DNA from: Sphingomonadaceae bacterium | GTDB taxonomy: Bacteria > Pseudomonadota > Alphaproteobacteria > Sphingomonadales > Sphingomonadaceae | Direction: 5' to 3' | Assembly (NCBI GenBank): GCA_021732525.1 | Contig: JAKFUU010000001.1 | Coordinates: 93,906 to 137,682, forward strand | Length of the DNA: 43,777 nt | In this document: piece after piece, positions 34,612 through 42,844 of the stretch | How positions within the stretch are numbered: position 1 is the stretch's first letter | Layout of the letters: the number at the start of each line of letters is the position of its first letter | The notes under the pieces: model-generated | Told to the model about the DNA's origin: nothing | Databases searched by the model: none | The model's input: the letters and a program-made list of their open reading frames with translations, nothing else | Made by a program: the position numbers and the translations under genes

Positions 34612-36000
34612 ATGGATGGCACGGCTCTATTGTTCCTGATCTTGGGTCTGGGCCTGGTGGCTTGGATAACAGGGCGGACAAGAGCCTCGATCTTTGTTCG
34701 TGACGGCGCGCATCTGCGGCGCGGTCATGTGAACAGCCTGCCTGTTTATCATGGTTGGTATTTGGCGCTGTGGGCGGTTTTGCCCGCACTTGCCTTTATG
34801 GTTTTGTGGGACATAATTTCGCCGGCGCTTGTGTCAAACCGGGTGCTGCTATCCCCCGCAGCAGCGAGTCTGAGCGCGGATAGCTTTTCGCGCGGTGCCA
34901 TCTTGTCGGAAGCACGGGCGATCGCGCAGGGTTTTCAACAATCCGCATTTCAACCGCAAGCGCAGGCGCTGGTTCCCGCTTACCGGGAGGCATTGGCCTT
35001 TTATCGCTGGATTGGTTTTGCGATCACGCTGGCTTTGTTTTTTGTGGCCGCGCTCTATGCTTACAGCCGTCTGAAGCCTAACCTGCTCGCCCGAACGAAG
35101 GTGGAACGGTTGGTGATGCTTATTTTGATATTGGCCTCATCGATCGCCATTATCACCACGATTGGAATATTTGCTTCGCTTATTTTTGAAACCGTCCGGT
35201 TTTTCCAATTTGTATCGCCGGTTGAATTTCTATTCGGCACCCGCTGGAGCCCCAGCGAGACGATCGGCGAAGGCTATAACAATGGCTATGGCGCGATCCC
35301 GTTATTTTGGGGCACCATTTTTGTTGGCGCGATTATCGCGATGATCGTCGCCATTCCGCTGGGGTTGATGAGCGCGGTGTTCCTGACGCAATATGCCAGT
35401 CCTCGGCTGCGCCGCTGGATGAAGCCGATTTTGGAGATTTTGGCGGGCGTGCCCACGGTCGTCTATGGTTATTTTGCCGCCCTAACCGTCGCGCCGATGA
35501 TCCGCGATTTCGCCGTTTGGATCGGATTTCAAAATGCCGCTTCGGACAATGCTTTGGCCGCCGGGATTGTGATGGGCATCATGATCATTCCGTTGGTGTC
35601 ATCGATGGCCGACGATAGTATCGCGGCGGTGCCGGGCGCCATGCGCGATGGATCGCTGGCGATGGGCGCAACCAAAAGTGAAACGATCAAAAAAGTGTTG
35701 CTGCCCGCCGCCTTGCCAGGCGTTGTTGGCGGTATCTTGCTGGCGGTTAGCCGTGCGATCGGCGAAACCATGATTGTGGTGATGGCGGCGGGATATACCG
35801 CAAATTTAACCGCCAATCCCTTCGATAGTATTTCCACCATCACGGTGCAGATTAAGGCGCTTTTAACCGGCGATATCAACTTTAATGGTCCGCAAGTGCT
35901 GGCGGCTTTTGCGCTCGGGTTAACGTTGTTTTTGGTGACATTCCTGCTCAACATCATGGCGCTTCGCGTCGTCAAAAAATATCGGGAAGCTTATGACTGA
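34612..36000 (+). CDS. pstC: Phosphate ABC permease PstC
   Basis: PstC is one of the two membrane channels of the Pst importer. The 462-residue protein is longer than the roughly 320 residues of the E. coli form. It has an N-terminal extension with about two membrane segments and a hydrophilic loop (about 70-135) before the usual six-segment core. The binding-protein-dependent permease signature is near DGSLAMGATKSETIKKVLLPAALPG. A family segment FGTRWSPSE is also present. The ATG at 34612 is used, with AAGGA upstream; the TTG at 34600 sits directly on that site. It overlaps pstA by 8 bases. Confidence 0.93.
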   Translation: MDGTALLFLILGLGLVAWITGRTRASIFVRDGAHLRRGHVNSLPVYHGWYLALWAVLPALAFMVLWDIISPALVSNRVLLSPAAASLSADSFSRGAILSEARAIAQGFQQSAFQPQAQALVPAYREALAFYRWIGFAITLALFFVAALYAYSRLKPNLLARTKVERLVMLILILASSIAIITTIGIFASLIFETVRFFQFVSPVEFLFGTRWSPSETIGEGYNNGYGAIPLFWGTIFVGAIIAMIVAIPLGLMSAVFLTQYASPRLRRWMKPILEILAGVPTVVYGYFAALTVAPMIRDFAVWIGFQNAASDNALAAGIVMGIMIIPLVSSMADDSIAAVPGAMRDGSLAMGATKSETIKKVLLPAALPGVVGGILLAVSRAIGETMIVVMAAGYTANLTANPFDSISTITVQIKALLTGDINFNGPQVLAAFALGLTLFLVTFLLNIMALRVVKKYREAYD

Positions 36001-37264
36001 TCCAAACGTTCAACCCGCGCGCGCGCCAACCGATTGGTCTAACCCGGCGCGGCAGCGATTGATTAAGCAGCGCTACGCCGCCGAACGGCGTTTCCGGCTG
36101 GCGGGTTTTTTCGCCGTGGCGCTGTCGGTGCTGGCGCTGGCGGTTTTGCTGGTCACGATGGTGGGAAATGGATTGAATGGGTTTCGTCAGACGGAACTTT
36201 CAGTAACCTTTGATTTGCCGACATTAACCTCGGGGGCAAGCGCCGACTCCTTGCGCGGAGCATCCGCCGACGCCGCGATCCGATCAATGGATTTGCAGGG
36301 TATTGTTGGCCTTGCGGTTGAACAGGAATATGGCAGCGATAGCAGGGATTACCTAACCGCCAACGCGCCTTTCTTGCTGCGCGATATGCTGCAGGATGAT
36401 CCCGACATGATCGCGCGCAAGGCGAAGATATGGCTGCCGGTCGCATCGCCCATAGACATAGCTTACAAAGGTCGCGGCACCGCAGAGGCGGAAAAAATCG
36501 CCGCGACGTTGAAAGCTAATGAGAAATTACGCAGCAGCTTCAACTGGAATTTCCTATCGGCATCGGATGCCACCGACCCTGCCGATGTCGGCATTTGGGG
36601 CGCGTTAAAGGGGTCTTTGCTCACTTTGATCATCACTTTGGCAATTGCTTTTCCGGTGGGTGTTTTTGCGGCGATTTATCTGGAAGAATATGCGCCCAAA
36701 AATAAACTCACCGATTTAATCGAAGTGTCGATCAACAATCTGGCGGCGGTGCCCTCGATCATTTTCGGCCTGCTCGGGTTGGTGGTATTCCTGACATGGT
36801 TCCAAATGCCGCGATCATCTTCGCTGGTCGGCGGATTGACGCTGGCCTTGATGACCATGCCGGTGATCGTCATCGCTGGGCGCAATGCGATCAAGGCGGT
36901 TCCCCCGTCAATTCGGGAGGCCGCGCTGGGCATCGGCGCATCCCCCATTCAAGTGGTGTTTCACCATGTATTGCCGCTGGCTCTGCCCGGAATTTTAACC
37001 GGGACGATCATTGGCATGGCGCGCGCGCTGGGCGAAACCGCACCCTTGTTGATGATCGGCATGGTCGCGTTTATCTCCTCGCCGCCGGGCGGTTTCACCG
37101 ACGCAGCCACCGCTTTGCCGGTGCAGATTTACCTTTGGTCGGACGAGGTCAATCGCGGATTTGTGGAAAAAACCAGCGCCGCAATCATCATTCTTTTGAT
37201 ATTCCTGCTGGGAATGAACGCACTCGCCATTTACCTGCGCAATAAATTTGAAACCCGCTGGTAA
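35993..37264 (+). CDS. pstA: Phosphate ABC permease PstA
   Basis: PstA is the second channel subunit. The 423-residue protein begins with a cytoplasmic lead and one membrane segment (about 37-58). An unusually long hydrophilic loop follows (about 60-200), then the five core segments starting at GALKGSLLTLIITLAIAFPVGVFAA. The ATPase-contact motif is REAALGIGASPIQVVFHHVLPLALPG. The long loop should face the periplasm and is an extension compared with the roughly 300-residue E. coli protein. The start overlaps pstC by 8 bases. Confidence 0.93.
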   Translation: MTDPNVQPARAPTDWSNPARQRLIKQRYAAERRFRLAGFFAVALSVLALAVLLVTMVGNGLNGFRQTELSVTFDLPTLTSGASADSLRGASADAAIRSMDLQGIVGLAVEQEYGSDSRDYLTANAPFLLRDMLQDDPDMIARKAKIWLPVASPIDIAYKGRGTAEAEKIAATLKANEKLRSSFNWNFLSASDATDPADVGIWGALKGSLLTLIITLAIAFPVGVFAAIYLEEYAPKNKLTDLIEVSINNLAAVPSIIFGLLGLVVFLTWFQMPRSSSLVGGLTLALMTMPVIVIAGRNAIKAVPPSIREAALGIGASPIQVVFHHVLPLALPGILTGTIIGMARALGETAPLLMIGMVAFISSPPGGFTDAATALPVQIYLWSDEVNRGFVEKTSAAIIILLIFLLGMNALAIYLRNKFETRW

Positions 37265-37291
37265 GGCTATTTTATAAAGAGGAGTTTCGGT

Positions 37292-38074
37292 TTGGCCGAG
37301 GCAGACAGCATGACCCCAAAAGCAAAAATATCAACCCGCAATGTCAGCGTTTTTTATGGCGAAAGCCAGGCCATAAAAAATGTGTCGATTGACGTCGATA
37401 TGGATAATGTCACCGCCTTTATCGGCCCGTCGGGATGCGGCAAATCGACCTTTTTACGGTCGTTGAACCGGATGAATGACACGATTATCGGCGCCCGCGT
37501 CGAAGGCGTGATCGAATTGGATGGGGAGGATGTCTATGCCTCTGGCATGGATGTGGTTCAATTGCGCGCGCGCGTTGGCATGGTGTTTCAAAAGCCCAAT
37601 CCATTTCCCAAATCCATTTATGATAATGTCGCTTACGGCCCGCGCATCCACGGTCTTGCCAAGGGAAAGGCGGAGTTGGACCAGATTGTTGAAACCTCGC
37701 TAACGCGCGCGGGTCTTTGGGGTGAGGTGAAGGACCGGCTTAGCGCCAGCGGCACGGCCCTGTCGGGGGGGCAGCAACAGCGGCTATGCATTGCCCGCGC
37801 AATAGCGGTCGATCCTGAAGTCATTTTGATGGACGAACCTTGTTCGGCGCTGGACCCCATTGCCACCGCGCGGATCGAAGAACTTATTCACGATTTGCGC
37901 GGAAAATATGCTATCATCATCGTGACCCACAATATGCAACAGGCGGCTCGAGTCTCCCAGCGGACGGCTTTCTTTCATTTGGGTGAGCTGGTGGAATTTG
38001 GCCAAACGACCGACATTTTCACCAATCCCAAGGCGGACCGGACAAAAGATTATATTACCGGTCGTTACGGTTAA
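37292..38074 (+). CDS. pstB: Phosphate ABC ATPase PstB
   Basis: PstB powers phosphate import. The 260-residue protein has Walker [10 protein letters not shown], the Q-loop [19 protein letters not shown] that is diagnostic for PstB, the signature [16 protein letters not shown], Walker [14 protein letters not shown] and the switch histidine in VTHNMQQA. The start is TTG at 37292, 7 bases after AGAGGAG; an ATG at 37310 is the alternative. phoU follows after 11 bases. Confidence 0.96.
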   Translation: MAEADSMTPKAKISTRNVSVFYGESQAIKNVSIDVDMDNVTAFIGPSGCGKSTFLRSLNRMNDTIIGARVEGVIELDGEDVYASGMDVVQLRARVGMVFQKPNPFPKSIYDNVAYGPRIHGLAKGKAELDQIVETSLTRAGLWGEVKDRLSASGTALSGGQQQRLCIARAIAVDPEVILMDEPCSALDPIATARIEELIHDLRGKYAIIIVTHNMQQAARVSQRTAFFHLGELVEFGQTTDIFTNPKADRTKDYITGRYG

Positions 38075-38085
38075 AGGATATCGAC

Positions 38086-38757
38086 ATGCATACCGGCACA
38101 CCGCATACCGCCAAAGCTTTTGATCAGGATATGGACCATATCCGCAGCTTGATAGCCGAAATGGGCGCGCGTGCAGAAGCGGCGGTGAGCCATGCGATGC
38201 GCTCGTTGATCGATAATGACAAGATACTGGCGGAAAAAATCCGCGTGGATGACAAGATTATCGACCGGCTTGAAACCGAAGTGGAAAAACGGGTGGTGCA
38301 AACCATTGCCCTGCGCGCGCCGATGGCCGATGATTTGCGCGAATTGGTGGCCGCGCTGAAAATTTCGGCGGTTATTGAACGGATTGGCGATTATGCCAAA
38401 AATATCGGCAAGCGGGTCATCCAATTGGACAGCCGGCATTTTCTCGATAGTAATGATCAGCTTGAGAAAATGGGTGAAATTGCCGCTGAAATGGTGCGCG
38501 GCGCGATGGAGGCTTATGCCAAGCGCGATGTCGATCTGGCCCGCGCGGTCACCAGTCGCGATGATGCCGTGGATCAGCTTTATAAGGATTTATTCGTCGA
38601 TTTTATCGCCTTTGTTGCCAAAAATCCGCAATCGGCGACCGAAATAGCGCATTTATTATTCATCTCGAAAAATCTGGAGCGCGTGGGCGATCACAGCACC
38701 AATTGGGCGCAGATGATTTATTTTACCGAAACGGGCGATAATTTACCCGACGCTTAA
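38086..38757 (+). CDS. phoU: Phosphate signalling protein PhoU
   Basis: PhoU links the Pst importer to PhoR and keeps the regulon off when phosphate is plentiful. The 223-residue protein has two copies of the three-helix PhoU repeat. The conserved metal-binding helices appear as ISAVIERIGDYAKNIGKR (about 91-108) and ISKNLERVGDHSTNWAQ (about 192-208), each with the E/D..GD pattern. AAAGGA lies 7 bases before the ATG. It sits between pstB and phoB as usual. Confidence 0.95.
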   Translation: MHTGTPHTAKAFDQDMDHIRSLIAEMGARAEAAVSHAMRSLIDNDKILAEKIRVDDKIIDRLETEVEKRVVQTIALRAPMADDLRELVAALKISAVIERIGDYAKNIGKRVIQLDSRHFLDSNDQLEKMGEIAAEMVRGAMEAYAKRDVDLARAVTSRDDAVDQLYKDLFVDFIAFVAKNPQSATEIAHLLFISKNLERVGDHSTNWAQMIYFTETGDNLPDA

Positions 38758-38792
38758 TACGGATTGATGCGGACGCCGCAAAAGGACAGAAT

Positions 38793-39494
38793 ATGCCAAA
38801 TGCACAATTGTTACTGGTTGAAGATGACGCGGCGCTGGCCGAATTGATCGAATGGCATTTTGAACGCGAAGGATTTGATGTCCGCCAAACCAGCGACGGC
38901 GAAGAAGCGTTGATTCTGGCGCGCGAACGCACGCCCGATATTGTCTTGCTCGACTGGATGATCGAAAATCTGTCGGGGATTGAGGTGTGCCGGCAATTGC
39001 GCAAGGCCGATCCGACCGCCAATGTCCCGATTATCATGCTAACCGCGCGGGGCGAGGAGGATGACCGGATACGCGGGCTTGAAATTGGCGCCGATGATTA
39101 TGTCACCAAACCATTTTCACCGCGCGAATTGGTGGCGCGGGTCAATGCGGTGCTGCGACGGGTGCGCCCGGCGCTGGCCGGTGAAACGCTGCGCTTTGCC
39201 GATGTTGAAATGGATACGGTCGCACATAAGGTGAAACGCGCCGGAAAAATGGTGGCGCTCGGCCCAACCGAATATCGCCTGCTTAAACATTTTTTGGAAT
39301 ATCCCAGTCATGTTTTTTCGCGCGAACGTTTGTTGGACAGCGTTTGGGGGCATGATAGCGACATTGAGATACGCACCGTGGATGTCCACATTCGCCGGCT
39401 GCGCAAAGCGCTGAATGACGGTATTGAAAGCGGCCGGGATATCATCCGCACGGTGCGTTCGGCCGGCTATTCGCTCGATCAGGATAGCGCATAA
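38793..39494 (+). CDS. phoB: Phosphate regulon response regulator PhoB
   Basis: PhoB is the DNA-binding response regulator of the regulon. The 233-residue protein has a receiver domain with the acidic pocket EDD (10-12), phospho-acceptor Asp54 (LLDWM), Thr84 and Lys106 (TKPFSP). An OmpR-type winged helix follows, with LGPTEYRLLKHFLEYP, HVFSRERLLDSVWG and the recognition helix TVDVHIRRLRKAL. AAAGGA precedes the ATG. It is the last gene of the phosphate cluster; accessory DNA begins right after it. Confidence 0.96.
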   Translation: MPNAQLLLVEDDAALAELIEWHFEREGFDVRQTSDGEEALILARERTPDIVLLDWMIENLSGIEVCRQLRKADPTANVPIIMLTARGEEDDRIRGLEIGADDYVTKPFSPRELVARVNAVLRRVRPALAGETLRFADVEMDTVAHKVKRAGKMVALGPTEYRLLKHFLEYPSHVFSRERLLDSVWGHDSDIEIRTVDVHIRRLRKALNDGIESGRDIIRTVRSAGYSLDQDSA

Positions 39495-39503
39495 CGTATC
39501 GCT

Positions 39504-39529
39504 GCGGAAAAGTGGATACCGGTTTTCGC
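39504..39529. repeat. Intergenic inverted repeat after phoB
   Basis: GCGGAAAA and GGTTTTCGC can pair around GTGGATACC. This form (GGAAAAGTGGxxACCGGTTTTC) resembles a dispersed palindromic repeat often found between alphaproteobacterial genes. It may end phoB transcription and marks the junction to accessory DNA. Recognised from memory only. Confidence 0.4.
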
Positions 39530-39565
39530 TGAAGCGATGCGGCGCGCGCCGCTGGATCAAGCGCC

Positions 39566-40765
39566 TTGTCACAAGGTCTGGGCAAGCTAACGGGCTTGCA
39601 GGACAAGTTTAGTTTTGCGGGCGTTGCGGCGGCGGGCATTGGCTCTGCTGCGGGTGATTTTGTCGGCGCACGTGTGGGCAGCAGCAAGCTCGGCAGCTAT
39701 GCGGCATCGAGCGCCGCCTCCGCCATCGCCAACGCCGCCACGCGCAGCGCGATCAATGGCGAGAATTTCGGCCGCAACCTGGTCGCCGCCATCCCCGATC
39801 TGATCGCGGGGATATTGCAACGCGCGGTGGGGAGCACGGTGGATGGGGTGAAGACGGAGAGGCGCGACCGCTCGGAAAATCAAACGACTGTTGGCGAAGA
39901 GACGGAGAGAAGTGCTACCGCTCAACAAGCAAAAGTGTTAACCGATGATGGCGTTCCAACCAATGACGTGCGCCCACAAATCGATAGGGGCGATATCGCC
40001 CCTACCATAGAAGGTGCGCGTGCGGCACGTATTCAAGCGTTGATTGATTCTGCTACGACATCCACCGCCGATGACATTGACGGCGGAGAACTTGATGAGG
40101 CCGCTGCTGATAGTGCCACCGACAAAATAAAAGATTACATTTCATCAGCTTATAATAAGGCGTATGGTCATTACCCTCCCGACACGAAACATGCTGGAAA
40201 GCGAATTTCGATTGAGTCGACGTCCGTCGTTAAAAATGGCCATAAAACGGATACAATCTATATTGACGTTGAAGCAAATTTCTATGTTGACGATGGCACC
40301 CTTCCTACGGGTGTGACTGCTGAAGCATGGGCGGCAGCATCAGCCAAAGCCATAGAGACAGACTTCTCTTTGACACAAAAGGGCAAAAACTATACCGTGA
40401 AATATGTGACACGGGTAAATCATACTGTGAACGGAGAAATTAAGCCGGACAGAGTGAACTTCGTTCTTGTGGAGCAAGGGGATGTCAGATTAGCTTGGAA
40501 AGATAATAGAACCGGAATAGCACTGCATTTTGAAAAAGGATATGTCGCTTTCATCAGTGAAAAAGCTCGATCAAGAACGATCTCTCACGAATTCGGTCAC
40601 TTGGCAGGTTTGCGACATGTGGGGAAAGCCCCTTTTTCTAGCCGCAATCCCATCAAAGGGCTACCAAATGATAACCTCTTGAACTATAATAATTCAAGAA
40701 AAGTTGATATTCGCCAGTTGCAATCTATATATCGCAATCCATTGTTTAACTCGTTATTTAGGTAG
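39566..40765 (+). CDS. Orphan polymorphic toxin C-terminus with metzincin-type zinc motif
   Basis: This 399-residue product looks like the C-terminal end of a much larger secreted toxin, cut off at its N-terminus. Residues 1-90 (GVAAAGIGSAAGDFVGARVG, IANAATRSAINGENFGRNL) are the Ala/Gly-rich pre-toxin stretch typical of large alphaproteobacterial adhesin-like toxins. A low-complexity hinge follows to about 190. The C-terminal domain (about 200-399) contains HEFGHLAGLRH at 341-351. This is an exact HExxHxxGxxH zinc-protease motif, with Glu342 as the catalytic base. There is no signal peptide, and the start is a bare TTG without a ribosome binding site. It may be silent, a recombination donor or a relic. 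A candidate immunity gene follows 5 bases later. Confidence 0.6.
   Translation: MSQGLGKLTGLQDKFSFAGVAAAGIGSAAGDFVGARVGSSKLGSYAASSAASAIANAATRSAINGENFGRNLVAAIPDLIAGILQRAVGSTVDGVKTERRDRSENQTTVGEETERSATAQQAKVLTDDGVPTNDVRPQIDRGDIAPTIEGARAARIQALIDSATTSTADDIDGGELDEAAADSATDKIKDYISSAYNKAYGHYPPDTKHAGKRISIESTSVVKNGHKTDTIYIDVEANFYVDDGTLPTGVTAEAWAAASAKAIETDFSLTQKGKNYTVKYVTRVNHTVNGEIKPDRVNFVLVEQGDVRLAWKDNRTGIALHFEKGYVAFISEKARSRTISHEFGHLAGLRHVGKAPFSSRNPIKGLPNDNLLNYNNSRKVDIRQLQSIYRNPLFNSLFR
39985..40004. repeat. Perfect 20-bp palindrome inside the toxin frame
   Basis: TAGGGGCGATATCGCCCCTA is a perfect palindrome. It sits in the hinge of the metallopeptidase toxin ORF and is translated in frame (DRGDIAPT). 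The hinge is otherwise low-complexity, so this may be an inserted small palindromic element that keeps the frame. Confidence 0.5.
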
Positions 40766-40770
40766 TTATA

Positions 40771-41127
40771 TTGAAACATCTTTTTACCTGTATTATTTTA
40801 ATATTTTCCGGATGTGGATGTGCTAAAGATAATTTAAAAATTGAATTATTTGCAAATGATGGTCAGTATATTTATATACAATTAGATGATAATGTTTTGT
40901 ATGATGGGTTTTTTCAAGAACCAGATGAGGAACATTATGACGAAGGACCATTGGTTGAGTTCGATCTAAACTTAGTCGGTTGTTCGAATATATTCGTAAA
41001 GGCTGACGACAAAGAAGCGAGGCAGCGTATTTGTGAAAGCGATGAAATAAGATATCTAATAATTACAAGCGAGAAGGAACTAAATTTATCAAAAGTGCGC
41101 GTCGGCGAGTATCACGGATATCCATGA
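40771..41127 (+). CDS. Candidate immunity lipoprotein
   Basis: This is a 118-residue AT-rich gene directly behind the metallopeptidase toxin. It starts with TTG at 40771, 5 bases after the toxin stop. It has a lipoprotein signal (KHLFTCIILIFSGC, lipid cysteine 15) and a strongly acidic mature part (QEPDEEHYDEGPLVEFD). I recognise no family. Position, size, acidity and export all fit a periplasmic immunity protein that would block a toxin acting in that compartment. This is inference from context. Confidence 0.55.
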   Translation: MKHLFTCIILIFSGCGCAKDNLKIELFANDGQYIYIQLDDNVLYDGFFQEPDEEHYDEGPLVEFDLNLVGCSNIFVKADDKEARQRICESDEIRYLIITSEKELNLSKVRVGEYHGYP

Positions 41128-41136
41128 ATTCCGCGG

Positions 41137-41185
41137 GTTTCGGGATTCCGGTGATAGTGCACTTAATTCTTGGGAATTACGGTGA
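41137..41185. repeat. REP-like fragments before the IS110 remnant
   Basis: The segment begins ATTCCGGTGATAGTGCAC and ends GAATTACGGTGA (41174-41185). Both resemble the CGGTGACAG-type ends seen in the miniature element at 41533-41675, but are diverged. The final 12 bases recur exactly at 41528-41539. It is probably the remnant of a related REP/miniature element. Confidence 0.4.
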
Positions 41186-41279
41186 TGTTGTGGACGGCGC
41201 TCTGTTGAGTTGATTCGGGCAAGCCCGATCTGCACGGTGTGTTCGTTGTTAAATGAGCCACCACAGGAGCACCATCCAC

Positions 41280-41567
41280 ATGAGCAAGTTACCATCTGAT
41301 CTATCGACTGTCACCACCGTTGCGGTTGATCTCGCCAAGCATATTTTCCAGGTTCACGGCTGCGATGCCAGCGGCAAGGTGATCGTCGCCAAGGCGCTTC
41401 GTCGCAAGGATGTGCTGCCTTTCTTTGCATCCCTATCACCCTGCCTGATCGGCATGGAGGCCTGTGGCTCGGCGTATCATTGGGGGCGTGAGCTGCTGGC
41501 TTTGGGCCATGATGTGAAGCTGATCCCGAATTACGGTGACAGGTGCATATTTACCCATTTAATATGA
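41280..41567 (+). mobile_element. IS110-family transposase, 5' fragment
   Basis: The frame encodes the N-terminal part of an IS110 DEDD transposase. It has AVDLAKHIFQVHG with the first catalytic Asp and IGMEACGSAYHW with the Glu, then LALGHDVKLIP. After 41527 the expected continuation (PQYVKPF...) is replaced by non-IS sequence from the miniature element, so the last dozen or so residues are foreign. The other catalytic residues and the C-terminal serine region are missing. AGGAG lies about 7 bases before the ATG at 41280. It is inactive, with no second half in the window. Confidence 0.85.
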
Positions 41568-41675
41568 GCCTTCGCCCTCTTTTTCAGCGAGGGAGTTGCA
41601 GACCAGTGCAGCCGCCCAAATGACCTATGCAACAATAAGATGTAAATAAATGGGTAAATATGCACCTGTCACCGT
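41533..41675. mobile_element. 143-bp miniature inverted-repeat element (MITE-like)
   Basis: Two perfectly matching 29-bp inverted arms (41533-41561 and 41647-41675) begin ACGGTGACAGGTGCATATTT and enclose an 85-bp centre. The centre holds its own small hairpin (CCCTC...GAGGG) and no gene. The arms resemble CGGTGACAG-type ends associated with REP/Y1-transposase elements. It separates the IS110 fragment from the second toxin frame, and its right arm contains the ATG from which that frame opens. Confidence 0.8.
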
Positions 41676-42844
41676 ATTCCGGCGCCTTGCCCGATGTCAT
41701 AGCACCGGCCATCTGCGGCGGGACAGGCAGCGATAACCCCGCCAATGTAACCGAAGCGGCCAAGGCATCGGCGGATGCCAGCGTCTCCGCCTCGCTCGAT
41801 CAAGCCAGCGCCGCCGCCGCGCAAGGATCAACCAATAGCGCGCTGGCAGGCGGCGGTGCGACGAGCGCCGAACGCGCAGCCGCCGCGGTGACCGGGAATG
41901 GCGGCAGCGCAGGCGGCGGTAAAGTCGAAAATGTTGCCCAAGGCGGGGGGAATGCGGCGGGTGTGGGTAATTCAAATGAAACTGAGATTGTTGTACAAGC
42001 AATCCGAGTTGATGCTCCCGATCCCAAACCCTCTGGACCCCGTGAAATTACCACGACATATTATTATTTGCTGGAGGCATCTCAATTGCGTGGTCAAGAG
42101 AGAACTGACGAATTACTGAGATTTGCAACGAGACATTTTGGAACAGTTGATGCCTCTGGCAATGCACGAGAATTGGGCTTGGAGGTGCAAGTTGAAAATG
42201 CTATTGCTATAGCTAACCAAGCCTTTGAGGGCAATAAATTGGGTGGAAAACCTGAAAAGCTGATAACTAGGTTTTTTCGTGATGGAGAAGCGTTGTTTTA
42301 CTCCGAAGCATTCAAGACCGCAGCGGAGCAGTTTCAAGCCCGTCATGATGGCATAGATGCGGACGTTTCCGCGCAGTTAAGAAGAGATGCGATAGATTTT
42401 ACTAAAATATACGCCACAGAGGTCGCAACAACGGCTGCGGGAGGGGTTATCGGAAAAGGCATCGCAAAAGCCGCCCCTCTTGTTGGCAGAGTAATAGGTA
42501 AAATTTCTAGCAAAGCCGCAGAGAGTGCAACCGCTCGCGCTGCTCGCTTGGGGGCGGAAGGTGAGGCCGCCGTCGGGCTGTTCGGGCCGAAGGTTGGCAT
42601 ACTGATACCGGGGGCCAACAATCTAAGGTTCCCGGATAATTTGACTACCACGACGCTTACTGAAGTGAAGAATGTCGCGTCGCAGGGGCTGACCAAACAG
42701 CTGAGGGATTATATCACGGTTAGCCAGAGCACTGGGCGGACTTTTGACTTATATGTGCGACCATCTACGCAACTTAGCTCCAACCTCAACGCGGCGATTC
42801 TCCGTGGCGATATCGTCAAAAAATACATTCCGGGTGCAAAATGA
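41660..42844 (+). CDS. Orphan polymorphic toxin C-terminus, PD-(D/E)xK nuclease type
   Basis: The frame opens at an ATG inside the right arm of the miniature element. The first few codons (MHLSPYS) are therefore not native, and the gene is truncated at its 5' end. Residues 8-110 are the Ala/Gly/Ser-rich pre-toxin stretch. TTYYYLLEASQLRGQERTDELL and following residues form a helical middle domain, with a hydrophobic Ala/Gly segment near 255-285. The C-terminal domain has RFPD (Asp326) and TLTEVKN (Glu335, Lys337), a D-x8-ExK nuclease core, then QLRDYITVSQSTGRTFDLYVR. This resembles the restriction-endonuclease-fold toxins (Tox-REase-7 type). It overlaps the next gene as ATGA. Confidence 0.65.
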   Translation: MHLSPYSGALPDVIAPAICGGTGSDNPANVTEAAKASADASVSASLDQASAAAAQGSTNSALAGGGATSAERAAAAVTGNGGSAGGGKVENVAQGGGNAAGVGNSNETEIVVQAIRVDAPDPKPSGPREITTTYYYLLEASQLRGQERTDELLRFATRHFGTVDASGNARELGLEVQVENAIAIANQAFEGNKLGGKPEKLITRFFRDGEALFYSEAFKTAAEQFQARHDGIDADVSAQLRRDAIDFTKIYATEVATTAAGGVIGKGIAKAAPLVGRVIGKISSKAAESATARAARLGAEGEAAVGLFGPKVGILIPGANNLRFPDNLTTTTLTEVKNVASQGLTKQLRDYITVSQSTGRTFDLYVRPSTQLSSNLNAAILRGDIVKKYIPGAK

